Source: JBDTSW01 sp051004675 (GTDB lineage Bacteria > Actinomycetota > Thermoleophilia > Solirubrobacterales > 70-9). Taken from it: a DNA stretch of 64,000 bases. Location of the stretch: the NCBI GenBank assembly GCA_051004675.1, contig JBPCKC010000005.1, positions 12,476 through 76,475 on the forward strand, in the 5' to 3' direction. The position numbers and the translations under genes were made by a program. Shown here piece by piece: positions 31,595 through 40,548 of the stretch. The notes below the pieces were generated by a model that was not told the DNA's origin, made no database searches, and saw nothing but the letters and a program-made list of their open reading frames with translations. The stretch's first letter is position 1, and every line of letters begins with the position of its first letter.

Positions 31595-33427
31595 TTACCC
31601 CGACTGGAAGCTCGCGACGGCCCGGCGGATCGGCTTGCGGCCGACCTCGCCGGTGATCGCGTTATAGCCGTCCGCGAGCAGCTTGCCCTGCGGGCAGCGC
31701 GCGTAGTAGGCCGAATCGCTCTCCATCTGGCCCTGGTACGAGCAGGGCAGGAAGTCCTCGACCCACCACTCGAGCGCGTATGTGCGTGAACGGATCTTTC
31801 CGTCCTTGCGCAGGAACGGGAGCTGCAGGGTGCCGGCGAAGGACCGTTCCTCGAAATGCCCGTTGCCGCAGTCGGCGGGGGCCGGCAGGCACCACCCGAG
31901 GCCGCCGCCCTTCCACACCCCGTCCATGGCGGACTCCACATACAGCTCCGTCTGCTGATCGCCTGCCGCCTCCTCGTGGACGACGCCGGTGAAGAGGCCC
32001 CAGCTGGGCGACATGATGCTTTTGAGAAACTTGACGCTTTCGCCGTCCTTGAGGATCGACCCGTCGAGTGCCTGCTCGTAGAGATCGACCGCGTCTCTCG
32101 AGCTCCAGTCCGAGCGTCCGCTCTCGATCCCGCAGCCGCGGATCCGCATCGTGCGCCAGCCTCTCGCCTTGGCGAACGCGTTGATCGCCGAGTTCCCGAA
32201 GTGGGCGACGACCCCGTGCGTCGCGCTGTTGTTGGACTGCTGCATCATCGCGCGCAGCGCGTCGAGCAGGCTCGTCTGCTGCCCGGCAGTGCAGGGGGTG
32301 CCGTAGTCGATCCAGCGGACCTGGGTCGTGTTGAGGTCGGCGAGCCCCTTGTCGACCTGCTTCAGCGCGTAGAGCAGGGCCAGGACCTTGACGGCGCTGG
32401 CGGGTTCATGGACCGCGTCGACGGCGTACCCGGATACGGCTTTACCGCCGATGCGCTTGGCGTAGAACCCGTACTCGCCGCCCGGGAAGAAGTGCTCCAT
32501 CCGCTGCGTGAGCCTGGTCGATTCGGCGGCATCGCCCTGGTCGTCGGGGGGGTTCATCGAAAGCACCGAGTAGGCCTCTGTGACCGCGCCGGTAAAGAGG
32601 TCGAGGTCGTAGGGTCGCTCGCCCGGGGCGCTGCCGTTGGCCACGTCGGCCGGGGTCGTCGTGTACCAGTCCCACTGCTTGCCCTCGTCGGGGACGGCGA
32701 TCGCGTCGTAGCTCGACGCGTAGGGGCCGCGCGGCTCGACGTCGATCGGCCGCAGGCGCTGCTGGCGCATGGTCTGCTCGAGCGTGGTCTGCGAGCCGCC
32801 GAAGTACAGCTCGCTCGGCGCGTAGTCGGCCCCGGTGTTGGAGATCATCACCACCGAGGAGGTGTCGTTGGTCATCGGGTCGATGTCGATGGCCCGGGCG
32901 TTGTTTGCCTGCTCCAGGGCCTCGATCTGCGCCGGCGTCTTGTCGTAGTACCACCACCAGGCCTTCCCGGCGTCGCCCTGGTTCTTGACGAAGGCGGCGG
33001 CGAACTCCCAGTCGCCTCCAGCCCGGTAGGGCTCGAGGTCGATGATCCGATAGCCGCCGAAATCCAGGAAGGAGGAGAGGGCGATTCCTGTGAGGCCCTC
33101 GACCCAGCCTCCGTCGCGGGCGTACGGCCCTTTGTACAGGTCGCTCCCGAGCCCGAAGTTCGTGACGGCCGTGTAGTCGAATCGCAGCGGGTCGGTGCTG
33201 TGGATGTCGATGTCGGTCACGCGCTGGCCAGCGGCGTCGGTGGCGTCGTAAATCTGATCCTCGGTCTTGTTGATGCCCTCGGAGTGCAGGACGACCGTGT
33301 CGCTGGTGCGCTCGGGATCGACCGCGGCGAAAGCGGCGCCCGGCAGCGCCAGGCAGGCGAGGACGAGCGCGGGCAGCCACGGGCGCGACCGCGCTCCTCG
33401 ATGCAGGTCTTCGTCTGTTCCCGTCAA
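31595..33427 (-). CDS. Secreted beta-lactamase-fold serine hydrolase with N-terminal tandem repeats
   Basis: 610 residues with a signal peptide (LPALVLACLALPGAAFA). Residues about 60-270 contain four units of about 45 residues, such as GYRIIDLEPYRAGGDWEFAA and NARAIDIDPMTNDTSSVVM, followed by Trp-rich segments. This is the pattern of bacterial tandem repeat domain 1 seen in polyglycine-hydrolase-like proteins. The C-terminal half is a class-A beta-lactamase-type fold: SxxK as SAVK in PASAVKVLALLY, SxN as SNN in QQSNNSATHG, and KGG in VWKGGGLGW replacing KTG. Several Cys residues suggest disulfides. It probably acts outside the cell on a peptide or cell-wall substrate. Confidence 0.78.
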   Translation of the reverse strand: MTGTDEDLHRGARSRPWLPALVLACLALPGAAFAAVDPERTSDTVVLHSEGINKTEDQIYDATDAAGQRVTDIDIHSTDPLRFDYTAVTNFGLGSDLYKGPYARDGGWVEGLTGIALSSFLDFGGYRIIDLEPYRAGGDWEFAAAFVKNQGDAGKAWWWYYDKTPAQIEALEQANNARAIDIDPMTNDTSSVVMISNTGADYAPSELYFGGSQTTLEQTMRQQRLRPIDVEPRGPYASSYDAIAVPDEGKQWDWYTTTPADVANGSAPGERPYDLDLFTGAVTEAYSVLSMNPPDDQGDAAESTRLTQRMEHFFPGGEYGFYAKRIGGKAVSGYAVDAVHEPASAVKVLALLYALKQVDKGLADLNTTQVRWIDYGTPCTAGQQTSLLDALRAMMQQSNNSATHGVVAHFGNSAINAFAKARGWRTMRIRGCGIESGRSDWSSRDAVDLYEQALDGSILKDGESVKFLKSIMSPSWGLFTGVVHEEAAGDQQTELYVESAMDGVWKGGGLGWCLPAPADCGNGHFEERSFAGTLQLPFLRKDGKIRSRTYALEWWVEDFLPCSYQGQMESDSAYYARCPQGKLLADGYNAITGEVGRKPIRRAVASFQSG

Positions 33428-33514
33428 CAGCCCCCCATTTGGACCCGTCGGAGTTCGGCTCGCGGGAGCTTAGGCCAGTCGCCACACGCTCGTCAAGTGA
33501 CAACCCACGGCATC

Positions 33515-33520
33515 TAAACT
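33515..33520 (+). promoter_or_regulatory. -10 box (TAAACT) of leaderless mutase gene
   Basis: TAAACT lies 6 nt before the ATG at 33527. The same arrangement is preserved in front of the truncated copy at 31456. Confidence 0.5.
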
Positions 33521-33526
33521 GCGGCC

Positions 33527-35188
<1,662 letters not shown>

Positions 35189-35237
35189 CGTGATGTGCTC
35201 GAGGAGTAGGACCGCGCGTCCAGGGTAGTGAGCGCCC

Positions 35238-35552
35238 ATGGCTGACTTGAAGGTCGTCCCGAACGAGGTGGATGGCTGGGATGTCGTGAACGTCGAGGAC
35301 GGCGTCGCGGTCACCAACTACCCCGACCGTGAGTCCGCGGAGAAGGCTGCGCACCTGCGTGCCTCCGAGGACTCGATCAGCGAGGACTCGGAGGGGGACG
35401 TGATCGTCGATCCCGAGGGCTCGCACGGCATCGACGACGAGGACCGCGGCGTGAAGGCCTATTTCTTCAGCGTCGGGGGCCTGCTCGCGATCGTCACGGT
35501 CCTCGCGATCGTGATCGCACTGATCGCGTCGCTTACGGACTTCGGCGCCTAG
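35238..35552 (+). CDS. DUF2188-like protein with C-terminal membrane helix
   Basis: 104 residues. The N-terminal 50 residues, GWDVVNVEDGVAVTNYPDRESAEKAAHLRA, resemble the DUF2188 fold (short strands then a helix). An acidic linker follows, then one hydrophobic helix at about 76-98 (FFSVGGLLAIVTVLAIVIAL). It would be a single-pass membrane protein with the small domain on the cytosolic side. It lies between the large and small mutase subunit genes on the same strand, so it may be cotranscribed. A role for it in the mutase is unknown. Confidence 0.65.
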   Translation: MADLKVVPNEVDGWDVVNVEDGVAVTNYPDRESAEKAAHLRASEDSISEDSEGDVIVDPEGSHGIDDEDRGVKAYFFSVGGLLAIVTVLAIVIALIASLTDFGA

Positions 35553-35576
35553 CGCGACCGCTACGCTTCCCGCGCC

Positions 35577-35990
35577 GTGAGCGAGGAAGCCTCCCGCAAG
35601 ATCCGCGTCGTCGTGGCCAAGCCCGGCCTCGACGGGCACGACCGCGGCGCCAAGATCATCGCCCGCGCGCTGCGCGACGCCGGGATGGAGGTGATCTACA
35701 CGGGCCTCCATCAGACGCCCGAGCAGATCGCGGCCACCGTCATTCAGGAAGACGCCGATGCCATCGGCCTCTCGATCCTCTCCGGCGCGCACATGACTCT
35801 CGTGCCGCGGGTGGTCGAGCTCTTGAAGGAGCAGGGAGCCGAGGACGTGGTGATGACGGTGGGGGGGACGATCCCGAACGACGACATCCCGGAGCTCAAG
35901 AAGCTCGGGGTCGACGAGATCTTCACCCCGGGTTCGTCCACCGACGAGATCGTCGAGTTCATCCGCGGCGCCGTCGGCGCCAACGCCTAG
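35577..35990 (+). CDS. icmB: Cobalamin-binding small subunit of acyl-CoA mutase
   Basis: 137 residues from a GTG, 9 nt after a TACGCT box. The cobalamin motif DxHxxG is present as LDGHDRGAK, with His21 as lower axial ligand, together with SILSGAHM and VGGTIPNDD. This is a complete stand-alone B12-binding domain. It pairs with the 553-residue large subunit, giving a two-subunit mutase as in isobutyryl-CoA mutase and archaeal methylmalonyl-CoA mutases. The separate short-leader promoter suggests it can also be expressed on its own. Confidence 0.9.
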   Translation: MSEEASRKIRVVVAKPGLDGHDRGAKIIARALRDAGMEVIYTGLHQTPEQIAATVIQEDADAIGLSILSGAHMTLVPRVVELLKEQGAEDVVMTVGGTIPNDDIPELKKLGVDEIFTPGSSTDEIVEFIRGAVGANA

Positions 35991-36000
35991 CCGCCGGCGC

Positions 36001-36906
36001 CTACTTCTTGCAGATGGCGATCCCTGTAGCGGTCTCGCCCTGGGGGATCTCAACGCCCGAGTCCCAGCGATCGTCGGGCACCTGGTCCGGGTCGACACCG
36101 TCCTGAGGGCTGCTATGGGTGATGGACGCTCCAGGGCTGGATCCGCTCACCGTGACGCCGCCGCCCGTCGTCGACTCGTCCTCCTGGCAGGTCGGCTGCG
36201 GGATGGCCAGGGTGTCGCTGGGAAAGGGCCCGATTGTGTCGGTGCGGTAGGCGAACGCGCCAGGGGCACAGACGGCGGTCGCCGTGATCGTGGAAACCTG
36301 GTCCGGGTAGGCGGTGACCTTCCAACCGTCGTCGGGCCTCGCGTCGCTGTCGCCGCCGGAGTCGAACGGCGCGAGCCCGCGCGACTGCGAGCTGTCGCCG
36401 CTGAACTCGACGCCGCCGCCGGTCACGTTGGTCCCCGCGGGGCACCGGGCGCGGAGTTTCACCTCCTGCAGCGCGGATGCGTCCTCGATCGTCTCCTGGC
36501 GCAGAGCACGGCCATCGAGCTTCCCGCAGACCGCGTACGCGTGCAGTTGCTGGACGCCCCCGGACTCGTTCGTGAACGTCGCCCCCCACGATTGGCGTTT
36601 CGAAAAGCCGGCTATGGGACCCGAGTCATCGAACGGGACTCCGCTGGTGCCTTGAACCACCGCCCCGCCCCCCGTCGTGGTGCGGTCGCCGGGGCACTCG
36701 GCCACAACGCCGCGGGCGGCCCCAGGCGCCGTGAGTTCGGAGCTGGCGCGCATGTAGGCGAGGCCGTGGGCCGCGCCCTGTGTATCCGTGCCCTCGTCGA
36801 TAGGCGTCACGACGATAGTCGTCGTCCCGGCAAGAACGACCGTCGCGATGAGGCCGCTCCCGAGCACCGCGCCGATGGCAGCGATCTTTATTCGAACCCC
36901 CCACAT
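36001..36906 (-). CDS. Secreted or anchored protein with three Gly-rich Cys repeats
   Basis: 301 residues from the ATG at 36906 (MWGVRIKIAAIG); an in-frame start at 37056 would put a long polar segment before the signal. An N-terminal hydrophobic helix, IAAIGAVLGSGLIATVVLAG, serves as signal or anchor. Three units of about 85 residues follow, each starting with a Cys and a TTGGG/VTGGG motif (ECPGDRTTTGGG, RCPAGTNVTGGG, TCQEDESTTGGG) and each ending in a Cys-containing beta segment (AYAVCGK, TATAVCAPG, GIAICKK). This implies one disulfide per unit. The family and function are unknown. It converges on the mutase small-subunit gene. Confidence 0.65.
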   Translation of the reverse strand: MWGVRIKIAAIGAVLGSGLIATVVLAGTTTIVVTPIDEGTDTQGAAHGLAYMRASSELTAPGAARGVVAECPGDRTTTGGGAVVQGTSGVPFDDSGPIAGFSKRQSWGATFTNESGGVQQLHAYAVCGKLDGRALRQETIEDASALQEVKLRARCPAGTNVTGGGVEFSGDSSQSRGLAPFDSGGDSDARPDDGWKVTAYPDQVSTITATAVCAPGAFAYRTDTIGPFPSDTLAIPQPTCQEDESTTGGGVTVSGSSPGASITHSSPQDGVDPDQVPDDRWDSGVEIPQGETATGIAICKK

Positions 36907-36953
36907 ATGGATCACGGTACCACGGTCTTGGGCCTGCCTCGCCGGGCGACCGA

Positions 36954-36969
36954 TTGACTCGTCAGTCAA
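36954..36969. promoter_or_regulatory. Palindromic operator candidate upstream of etfBA-ETF-QO
   Basis: TTGACTCGTCAGTCAA has perfect 6-bp arms around a 4-bp centre, the size expected for a TetR- or GntR-type repressor. It lies in the 161-bp gap before etfB. Its right arm overlaps a possible -35, with a -10 TAACAT 17 bp on at 36987-36992. Binding would block the etf promoter. No matching copy was seen near the two TetR genes in the window. Confidence 0.5.
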
Positions 36970-37067
36970 AGGGGTAATCGACTCGATAACATGCGCGACC
37001 GTCGGCAGTACACCAACCCCCGCCGGCTCTTTAACCACCCCCCGAGGGCGCCCCAAGGAGGCTCGAC

Positions 37068-37859
37068 TTGAAGATCTGTTGCCTCGTCAAAGAGGTTCCA
37101 GACGCCGCCGTACAGAAGCGGATCGACCCGAACACGAAGCGGCTCGATCGCTCCGGCGAGAAGAACCTGAACCCGTTCGATACACACGGCATCGAGGCTG
37201 CGATGCAGATCCGCGAGGGCGGCAACGCCGAGGTGGACGAGATCGTCGCCGTCACGATGGGCCCCGAGAGCGCGGTGCGCGCCCTGCACAAGGCCGTCGC
37301 GCTCGGCGCCGACCGCTCGCTCCATCTGACGGATGGCAGCCTCGAGGGCTCGGACGTCTGCGCCACCGGCTACGCGCTGGCCAAGGTGCTCGAGTCCGAG
37401 AGCCCCGATCTGGTGCTTTTAGGGCAGCAGTCAGATGACGGCGAGTGCTACACGATCGGGGCGGTCGTGGCCGACCACCTGAAGATGCCGTCGCTGACGC
37501 AGGTGATCAAGATGGACGTCGCCGACGGCAAGCTGACCTGCCAGCGCCAGGCGGAGTACGGGTACGACACCGTCGAGATTGACCTGCCGGCCGTGATCAG
37601 CGTCGGCGACGCGATCAACGAGCCTCGTTACCCCAGCCTGAAGGCGATCATGGGCGCGAAGAAGAAGCCGCTCGACACCAAGGCCGGCGGCGACGTCGGC
37701 ATCGAGGCCGACCGCGTCGGCGAGGCCGGCTCGAAGACCGCGGTCCTCGCGATCAACCCTCCTGCCGAGAAGCAGGCCGGCGAGATCATCGAGGACGAGG
37801 ACACCAACGAGACGGTCGAGAAGATCGTCGCCTGGCTCGACGAAAGGAAGCTGATCTAG
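37068..37859 (+). CDS. etfB: Electron transfer flavoprotein beta subunit
   Basis: 263 residues from a TTG with a strong AAGGAGG site 6 nt upstream, which fixes the start (KICCLVKEVPDA). DTHGIEAAMQIREGG and the adenine-nucleotide region ATGYALAKVLE with VLLGQQSDDG are typical of EtfB. It forms a heterodimer with EtfA and collects electrons from acyl-CoA dehydrogenases. First gene of the operon etfB-etfA-ETF-QO, whose stop is directly followed by the etfA start. Confidence 0.93.
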   Translation: MKICCLVKEVPDAAVQKRIDPNTKRLDRSGEKNLNPFDTHGIEAAMQIREGGNAEVDEIVAVTMGPESAVRALHKAVALGADRSLHLTDGSLEGSDVCATGYALAKVLESESPDLVLLGQQSDDGECYTIGAVVADHLKMPSLTQVIKMDVADGKLTCQRQAEYGYDTVEIDLPAVISVGDAINEPRYPSLKAIMGAKKKPLDTKAGGDVGIEADRVGEAGSKTAVLAINPPAEKQAGEIIEDEDTNETVEKIVAWLDERKLI

Positions 37860-38837
37860 ATGGGTGGCATTCTCGTCTACGCCCTCCACTCCGACGAGGG
37901 CGAGTTCAACAACAACTCACTGGGCGCGATCAGCGAGGCAACGAGGCTGGCGGGCGAGATCGGCGGCGAGGCTGCGGCGCTGGTCGTCGGCGACGTCGAC
38001 GACGCTGCGGCCGCGGGCCTCGGCAAGTACGGCGCGGCCAAGGTTTACCGGGCCAAGTCGGTGCCCGAGGGCCTCGCGCAGCCGATCGTCGACGCGATGG
38101 CCAAGGTCATCACCGAGAACGACTACTCCTACGCGCTCTTCGGCGGCGGCCTGCTCGGCTTCGAGATCGGCGCCGGCCTGACGGCCCGCCTCGGCGCCGG
38201 CGTGACGATGGAGGTGACCGCGGTCAAGGCCGACGGCGGCAAGCTCGTCGCGGAGCGTCCGGTCCTGCAGGACTCGGCCATCGTCGACGTCGGTTACGTC
38301 TCCGAGCCTGCCGTGATCATCGGGCGCCTCAACGCCTTCGACACGAAGGAGAGCGGGTCCGGCGACGCCGAGGTGATCGACATTGAGGTCGAGCTCTCCG
38401 AGTTCTCGACCAAGGCGCGGATGGTCACCCGCGGGGAGTCGGGCGACGAGGGCGGCGTGGACATCACCGACGCCGACATCCTGGTCGGCAGCGGCCGTGG
38501 CTTCGGCGGCGAGGACAACCTCTCGATCGCCCGCGAGCTGGCCGCCTCGCTCGGGGGCGAGGTCGCCGCGACCCGGGCGATCGTCGACGCCGGCTGGATC
38601 CCCTACGCGACCCAGATCGGGCAGACGGGCAAGACCGTCGCTCCGAAGCTGTACCTGGGCGCCGGCGTCTCCGGGGCGATCCAGCACAAGGTCGGCATGC
38701 AGAACTCCGAGAACATCCTCGCGATCAACAAGGATCCGAACGCGCCGATCTTCGAGTACTGCGACCTCGGCGTCGTCGGCGATCTCCACAAGATCCTGCC
38801 GAAGCTGACCGAGGCGATCAAGGCCAAGAAGGGCTGA
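37860..38837 (+). CDS. etfA: Electron transfer flavoprotein alpha subunit
   Basis: 325 residues starting on the base after the etfB stop. The C-terminal FAD domain has LVGSGRGFGGEDNLSIARELA, RAIVDAGWIPYATQIGQTG and the signature LGAGVSGAIQHKVGM followed by ILAINKDPNAPIFEY. The N-terminal domain is the usual Rossmann-like half. It carries FAD and delivers electrons to ETF-quinone oxidoreductase, encoded 10 bp downstream. With the acyl-CoA dehydrogenase at 24-25 kb this completes an electron path from acyl-CoA to the quinone pool. Confidence 0.94.
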   Translation: MGGILVYALHSDEGEFNNNSLGAISEATRLAGEIGGEAAALVVGDVDDAAAAGLGKYGAAKVYRAKSVPEGLAQPIVDAMAKVITENDYSYALFGGGLLGFEIGAGLTARLGAGVTMEVTAVKADGGKLVAERPVLQDSAIVDVGYVSEPAVIIGRLNAFDTKESGSGDAEVIDIEVELSEFSTKARMVTRGESGDEGGVDITDADILVGSGRGFGGEDNLSIARELAASLGGEVAATRAIVDAGWIPYATQIGQTGKTVAPKLYLGAGVSGAIQHKVGMQNSENILAINKDPNAPIFEYCDLGVVGDLHKILPKLTEAIKAKKG

Positions 38838-38847
38838 GGCAAGCGCC

Positions 38848-40548
38848 ATGCCCGGCGTAGCGCCAGCGCAGTTCCCACCCCCGGTCTCGCCGACGGAGGA
38901 GTTCGTCGGCGAGATCACCGACCCCGAGGACGAGCGGATCGAGGTCGGGGTCGCGATCGTCGGCGGCGGCCCGGCCGGGCTCGCCTGCGCGATCCGGCTG
39001 ATGCAGCTCCTCTCCGACGAGCCGGAGCTGGCCGAGTCCCTCGGCGAGGTGCCGGTCGCCTTGATCGAGAAGGGCAAGACGCCCGGCGCGCACACGCTCT
39101 CGGGCGCCAACATGCGCCCGTCGGCGATGCGGGAGCTGTTCCCGGACCTCGACCCCTCCGACTGGCCCGTCTACCAGGAGGTCGACAAGGACGCCGTCTA
39201 CCTCCTCACCGAGAAGCATGCGCTGCCGCTCAAGCCGATGCCGCCCAACTTCCGAAACCACGGCAACTACGTCACGTCGATCGCGAAGCTCTCGCGCTTC
39301 CTGAACGAGAAGGCCGAGGAGGCCGGCGTATACGTCCTGCCCGAGACGGCGGCCACCAAGCTGCTCGTCGAGGACCGGGTGGTCCGCGGCGTGCGCTCCG
39401 GCGACAAGGGCCGTGACCGCGAGGGCAAGGAGCTGGGCAACTTCGAGCCCGGCTCGGACCTGGTCGCCAAGGCCACCGTGCTCGCGGAGGGGACGGCGGG
39501 CCACCTGACGGGCGCGGCGCTCGACTACTTCGACCTGCACGGGCACCTTCCGCAGCGCTGGGAGCTGGGCGTCAAAGAGGTCTGGAAGGTCCCCAAGCCG
39601 CTCGACAAGGTCATCCACACGATGGGCTGGCCGCTTCGCAAGCGCGCCAAGTGGAACGAGTTCGGCGGATCCTTCATCTACCCGATGGGGGAGGACCGGC
39701 TGTGCATCGGCATGGTCTGCGGCCTCGACTACACGGACGCGACCTTCTCGGTCCACGACGTCCTCCAGCAGCTCAAGACTCATCCCTTCGTCCAGAAGCT
39801 GCTCGAGGGCGGCGAACGCGAGGCGTGGGGGGCCAAGACCATCCCCTCCGGGGGCTACTGGTCGATGCCGCGCAAGCTGGCGGTCCCCGGCATGGTGATC
39901 GCCGGCGATTCCGCAACGATGGTCAACATCCCCGAGCTCAAGGGCATCCACTACGCCATGCACGCCGGGATGTACGCCGCCGAGGAGATCGTCGCGGCGC
40001 TGAAGCGCGACGAGGTCGACTTCTCCGCCTACGACGAGCGCGTGCGCTCGAGTCTGATCGGCAAGGACCTCTACAAGTGGCGCAACGGCCGCCAGCCCTT
40101 CTCGAAGGGATTCTTCGTGGGCGGCGCAATTGCCAGCGCGATGACCGTCACCCAGGGATTCTTTCCCGGCGGCATGTGGAAGCAGGTGCCCGACGCGGAA
40201 GAGGAGATGGTCCTGGGCGGCGCGAGCGATCGCTATCCCAAGCCCGACGGCAAGCTCACCTTCGACAAGCTCTCCTCGGTCTTCGCTTCCGGCAACGCCA
40301 CCCGCGACGACGCACCCAACCACGTGCGGATCCAGCGGCACGTTCCGCGTGAGGTCGCCCAGACCTGGGTGTCCATGTGCCCCGCCCAGGTGTACGAGAT
40401 CCCGGACGAGCAGCTCGAGAACGGGGCCGCCGAGGTGGACCTGAACATCGTCCCCTCGAACTGCGTCCAGTGCGGCGCGATCACCGCCAAGGGCGGGCGC
40501 CTGACGCCCCCCGAGGGCGGCGACGGCCCGCTCTATACGGAGGTCTAG
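38848..40548 (+). CDS. ETF:quinone oxidoreductase with altered iron-sulfur motif
   Basis: 566 residues. The FAD motif AIVGGGPAGLACAIRL, the segment GAHTLSGANMRPSAM, a membrane-associating middle region and the conserved GDSATMVNIPELKGIHYAM all fit ETF-QO (FixC/ETFDH family), which passes electrons from ETF to quinone. The C-terminal ferredoxin-like domain should bind a 4Fe-4S cluster through four Cys: one in CPAQVYE and three in NCVxCxxC. Here the last reads NCVQCGAITAKGGR, so the fourth Cys is Ile. PPEGGDGPLY closes the domain as usual. The cluster may be 3Fe-4S or use another ligand. The stop overlaps that of the convergent gene by 3 bp. Confidence 0.9.
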   Translation: MPGVAPAQFPPPVSPTEEFVGEITDPEDERIEVGVAIVGGGPAGLACAIRLMQLLSDEPELAESLGEVPVALIEKGKTPGAHTLSGANMRPSAMRELFPDLDPSDWPVYQEVDKDAVYLLTEKHALPLKPMPPNFRNHGNYVTSIAKLSRFLNEKAEEAGVYVLPETAATKLLVEDRVVRGVRSGDKGRDREGKELGNFEPGSDLVAKATVLAEGTAGHLTGAALDYFDLHGHLPQRWELGVKEVWKVPKPLDKVIHTMGWPLRKRAKWNEFGGSFIYPMGEDRLCIGMVCGLDYTDATFSVHDVLQQLKTHPFVQKLLEGGEREAWGAKTIPSGGYWSMPRKLAVPGMVIAGDSATMVNIPELKGIHYAMHAGMYAAEEIVAALKRDEVDFSAYDERVRSSLIGKDLYKWRNGRQPFSKGFFVGGAIASAMTVTQGFFPGGMWKQVPDAEEEMVLGGASDRYPKPDGKLTFDKLSSVFASGNATRDDAPNHVRIQRHVPREVAQTWVSMCPAQVYEIPDEQLENGAAEVDLNIVPSNCVQCGAITAKGGRLTPPEGGDGPLYTEV

